Source: Deltaproteobacteria bacterium
Lineage (GTDB): Bacteria > Myxococcota > JADLHZ01
DNA length: 64,000 bases
Assembly (NCBI GenBank): GCA_020848545.1
Contig: JADLHZ010000033.1
Location: forward strand, 1-64,000
Direction of reading: 5' to 3'
Shown here: positions 61,905-64,000 of the stretch, in pieces
Layout: each line of letters opens with the position of its first letter
Position numbering within the stretch: the first letter of the stretch is position 1
Position numbers and translations under genes: made by a program
The notes under the pieces: model-generated
Databases searched by the model: none
What the model was told of the DNA's origin: nothing
The model's input: only the letters and a program-made list of their open reading frames with translations

Positions 61905-64000
61905 TCAGCGCCGGCGGCGGCGCAGGAAGAGAACGAGCGCAGCGAGCGCCAGGAACGAGGCGACGTCTTCGGGCGAGGTTTCGCTCGACGAGCACGCGCA
62001 GCCGCCGACCGGCTTCACGTCGGTCGTCAGCTTCACCGGCGTCTCGTCGATGAGGCCAGCGTTGTCGACGGCGGCGATCTCCATCGTGACGACGCCGAGC
62101 TCGCGCAAGCCGATCTGCAGCTCGTTCAACGGCACGGGCGCGCTCCACTCGCCTTCGCTGCCGGCGCGCGACAAGCGGTAGCTGTAGCGGAGCTCGTCTT
62201 GCGGCGTGAAGTTGTCGTTGCCGGTGACGGCGGGGCGCCAGTTGCCGGTGGTCACGCGCTGCGGGGCGCGCACCATCTCGGTCTCGGGCGCAGTGCGGTC
62301 GATCGTGAACTGCGTGCTGATGCCGATGGGGTCGACGTTGCCGAACTCGTCGACGGCGCGGACGATCGCGGTGTGGCGGCCTTCTTCGACCGCGGTGAGC
62401 TGCAGCGGAGCGTTGTAGCGACGCACGTTCCCGCCGTTCAACTGAACGTCGTAGGCGAGGGCGCCAGGCGCGGTGCGATCATCGAGGCCGCTCACCGCGA
62501 GCGTGAACGACTCGGCGGTGACCCACGCCGGCGGGGCTTCGGTGAGGCTCGTCGTCGGCGCGCGGTTGTCGAGCGAGAACGGAAACGACGCGACCGGCGA
62601 CAGGTTCGCGGCGAAGTCGGCGGCGCTCACTTCGAAGACATAGTCCCCGGACGGCAGGCCTTCGACGACGACGTGCGGATCCGAGACCGGGGCCGAGTAG
62701 TCATCCGAGAGGCCCGTGATGCGATAGGTGTAGGTGAGGCCTTGCGGCGGCGTCAGGTTGTCGGTGCCGAGCAGCGTGAACTCGAGCGTCTGCGCCGTGC
62801 TCCGCTCGTCCGGCTTGTCGATGATCTGCACGCGCGGCGGCGTGCCGTCGACGACGAACGCGCGCTGCGCCGGCATCTCTTCGTCGTTGCCGGCGAGGTC
62901 CTGCGACTTGACGTGCAGCGTGTAGGCGCCGTCCAAGAGCGCGCAGCCCGTGACGTCGACGGTCGAGAGCGCTTGGAAGCTCGAGAACGCGGTCGTCGCG
63001 CACGCCGGGCCGGTGAGCATCGTCGCGAACTTGATCTGCGCGGGCGCGGTGAAGTTGTCGGCGCCGAGCACGGCAAAGCGCGCGGCCGAGGGCTTCACGT
63101 AGCCGGTGCGTGCGCCGGTGAGGGCGGTCTTCGGCGCGGTGAGATCGACGGTGAAGATGGCTTCGGCGCCGACCGGATCCACGTGCGCGACGCGATCCTT
63201 GGCGACGACCTTGATCGTGTGCGGACCTTCGGCGAGGCCGCTGACGGTCTTCGACGTCGCCGTCGTCGCGGCGCCTTGGACGACGCCGTCGAGCGTCACG
63301 GTGTAGCTCGCGACGCCCGAGCCAGAGTCGAGGCCGGCGTAGACGACGGTCTGCGACGTTTGGTTCGTGAACTGCGGCGGCTGCGCGGTGAACGCCGTCG
63401 TCGGCGGCAGCGTGTCGACGGTGATCTTCACGCTGGCGTTTCTGCCGGCGGCGCTCGTCGGATCAGCGGACAGGTTATTCGCGAAGTCGCGCGCGCGGAC
63501 GTAGAACCAGTTCACGCCTTCCGACAGGTCGGTCATCTTCAAGGCGCGCACGTAGTCGCGATCGGTCCAGCCAGTGAGGCCCAAGCGCGTCTCGAACTGC
63601 ACGTAGTCGAGGTAGTCGGGGAAGTTGTCGGTCGCCGTGTAGTGGACGATCGCTTCGTTCTCGCCGACGAGCACTTCGCGCGTCGCGGCGTTCGGGGCCG
63701 CGCCGCCGACGTCCTGCACCGTGACGACCGGCGCGATGTTGTCGCCGGCCGGCGAGATGTCGAAGCGGACGTAGACCGCGATCGCGTCGTAAACGCGCGC
63801 CTTACGCAGCACCTTCAACGCCGCGCGGCGGTTCGTGCCTGGCACTTGGAAGTCGATGATCGAGCTCGACAGCGGCACGGTGCCGACCTTCGTCTTGTAC
63901 ATCGGCAGGACCACTTCGTTGAGCAGCTGCTCGCGCTCGGCTTGGGTCAGGACGGCCGAGCCCGGCCCGTAGGTCGCGGTCGTCGTGCCGATGCCGAAGT
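61905..64000 (-). CDS. Surface protein with multiple Ig-like/cadherin-like domains and MYXO-CTERM anchor, partial
   Basis: The frame is open from the right window edge to the stop at 61905 (698 codons visible); the N-terminus lies beyond the window. The visible part is a string of about 90-100-residue beta-sandwich domains with recurrent motifs TVDLTAPKTALTG, VDGTPPRVQI, SLDNRAPTTSLTE and TIDRTAPETEM, typical of Big/Ig-like extracellular repeats. The C-terminus VGGCACSS, a hydrophobic helix (SFLALAALVLFL) and RRRRR is the MYXO-CTERM sorting layout, indicating surface attachment through the Cys after C-terminal processing. The upstream region (LTQAEREQLLNEVVL) is not a true start. Full length and N-terminal domains cannot be seen. 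Confidence 0.88.
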   Translation of the reverse strand, partial: FGIGTTTATYGPGSAVLTQAEREQLLNEVVLPMYKTKVGTVPLSSSIIDFQVPGTNRRAALKVLRKARVYDAIAVYVRFDISPAGDNIAPVVTVQDVGGAAPNAATREVLVGENEAIVHYTATDNFPDYLDYVQFETRLGLTGWTDRDYVRALKMTDLSEGVNWFYVRARDFANNLSADPTSAAGRNASVKITVDTLPPTTAFTAQPPQFTNQTSQTVVYAGLDSGSGVASYTVTLDGVVQGAATTATSKTVSGLAEGPHTIKVVAKDRVAHVDPVGAEAIFTVDLTAPKTALTGARTGYVKPSAARFAVLGADNFTAPAQIKFATMLTGPACATTAFSSFQALSTVDVTGCALLDGAYTLHVKSQDLAGNDEEMPAQRAFVVDGTPPRVQIIDKPDERSTAQTLEFTLLGTDNLTPPQGLTYTYRITGLSDDYSAPVSDPHVVVEGLPSGDYVFEVSAADFAANLSPVASFPFSLDNRAPTTSLTEAPPAWVTAESFTLAVSGLDDRTAPGALAYDVQLNGGNVRRYNAPLQLTAVEEGRHTAIVRAVDEFGNVDPIGISTQFTIDRTAPETEMVRAPQRVTTGNWRPAVTGNDNFTPQDELRYSYRLSRAGSEGEWSAPVPLNELQIGLRELGVVTMEIAAVDNAGLIDETPVKLTTDVKPVGGCACSSSETSPEDVASFLALAALVLFLRRRRR

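Overview
The window looks like chromosomal DNA from an uncultured, GC-rich member of the Myxococcota (former Deltaproteobacteria). Three things point there: a C-terminal MYXO-CTERM-type anchor (Gly-Gly-Cys, hydrophobic helix, Arg tail) on the protein at the right edge; a FrzS-like pseudo-receiver/coiled-coil protein; and many lipoproteins, Cys-patterned lipoproteins, a Ser/Thr kinase and a caspase-like protein. Genes are tightly packed on both strands. I saw no tRNA, rRNA, CRISPR array or intact insertion sequence.

Layout. 0-10.4 kb: a collagen-like lipoprotein cut by the left edge; an AbiEii-like nucleotidyltransferase overlapping tail-to-tail with a DUF4143-type ATPase; a cyclic-nucleotide-binding protein coupled to an AI-2E-family permease; a divergent CASTOR/POLLUX-type channel; a DUF11-repeat lipoprotein; the frameshifted remains of a Cys-patterned lipoprotein; and a TPR-like membrane protein. 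10.4-20.5 kb: a papain-like Cys/His/Asn protein with an internal membrane helix, an M3 oligopeptidase, an exopolysaccharide priming glycosyltransferase, an outer-membrane-type protein, then an overlapping operon of ECF sigma factor, DUF4384-like membrane regulator and caspase-fold protein with a beta-repeat tail. 20.5-28.7 kb: an RHS fragment and an unusual inverted-repeat island at the 3' end of an RNase E/G gene, a YfgM-BamB pair, MutT, and a secreted M64-like metallopeptidase with a HEAT-like lipoprotein. 28.9-36 kb: a beta-lactamase-fold lipoprotein lacking its catalytic Ser and Lys, the FrzS-like protein, and an outer-membrane barrel protein with a Ser/Thr kinase.

The most interesting block is 35.9-45.1 kb. 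An XRE regulator and a perfect TGTACAC/GTGTACA operator-like palindrome sit between divergent promoters. One side starts an operon of two large paralogous helical proteins (668 and 972 aa) with conserved coiled-coil C-termini, followed by a small TPR protein resembling LcrH/SycD type III secretion chaperones. Convergent to it is a second chaperone-like paralogue, translationally coupled to an unknown 165-aa helical protein and preceded by a Lon-type protease. I read this as a secreted-translocator/chaperone module. No secretion machinery is encoded in the window, so the link to type III secretion is inference. Two other proteins here, the papain-like protein at 10.4 kb and a signal-less zinc-protease-like protein at 49.4 kb, are possible cargo for a specialised secretion route.

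45-64 kb: a CheY-like receiver, a beta-propeller lipoprotein, guaB and guaA separated by accessory genes (metalloprotease, membrane protein, carotenoid oxygenase), an envelope set of LPP20-like, FlgT-like and FecR-domain proteins, a complete MacA-MacB(split)-TolC efflux operon, and the C-terminal part of a large surface protein with a MYXO-CTERM-type tail.
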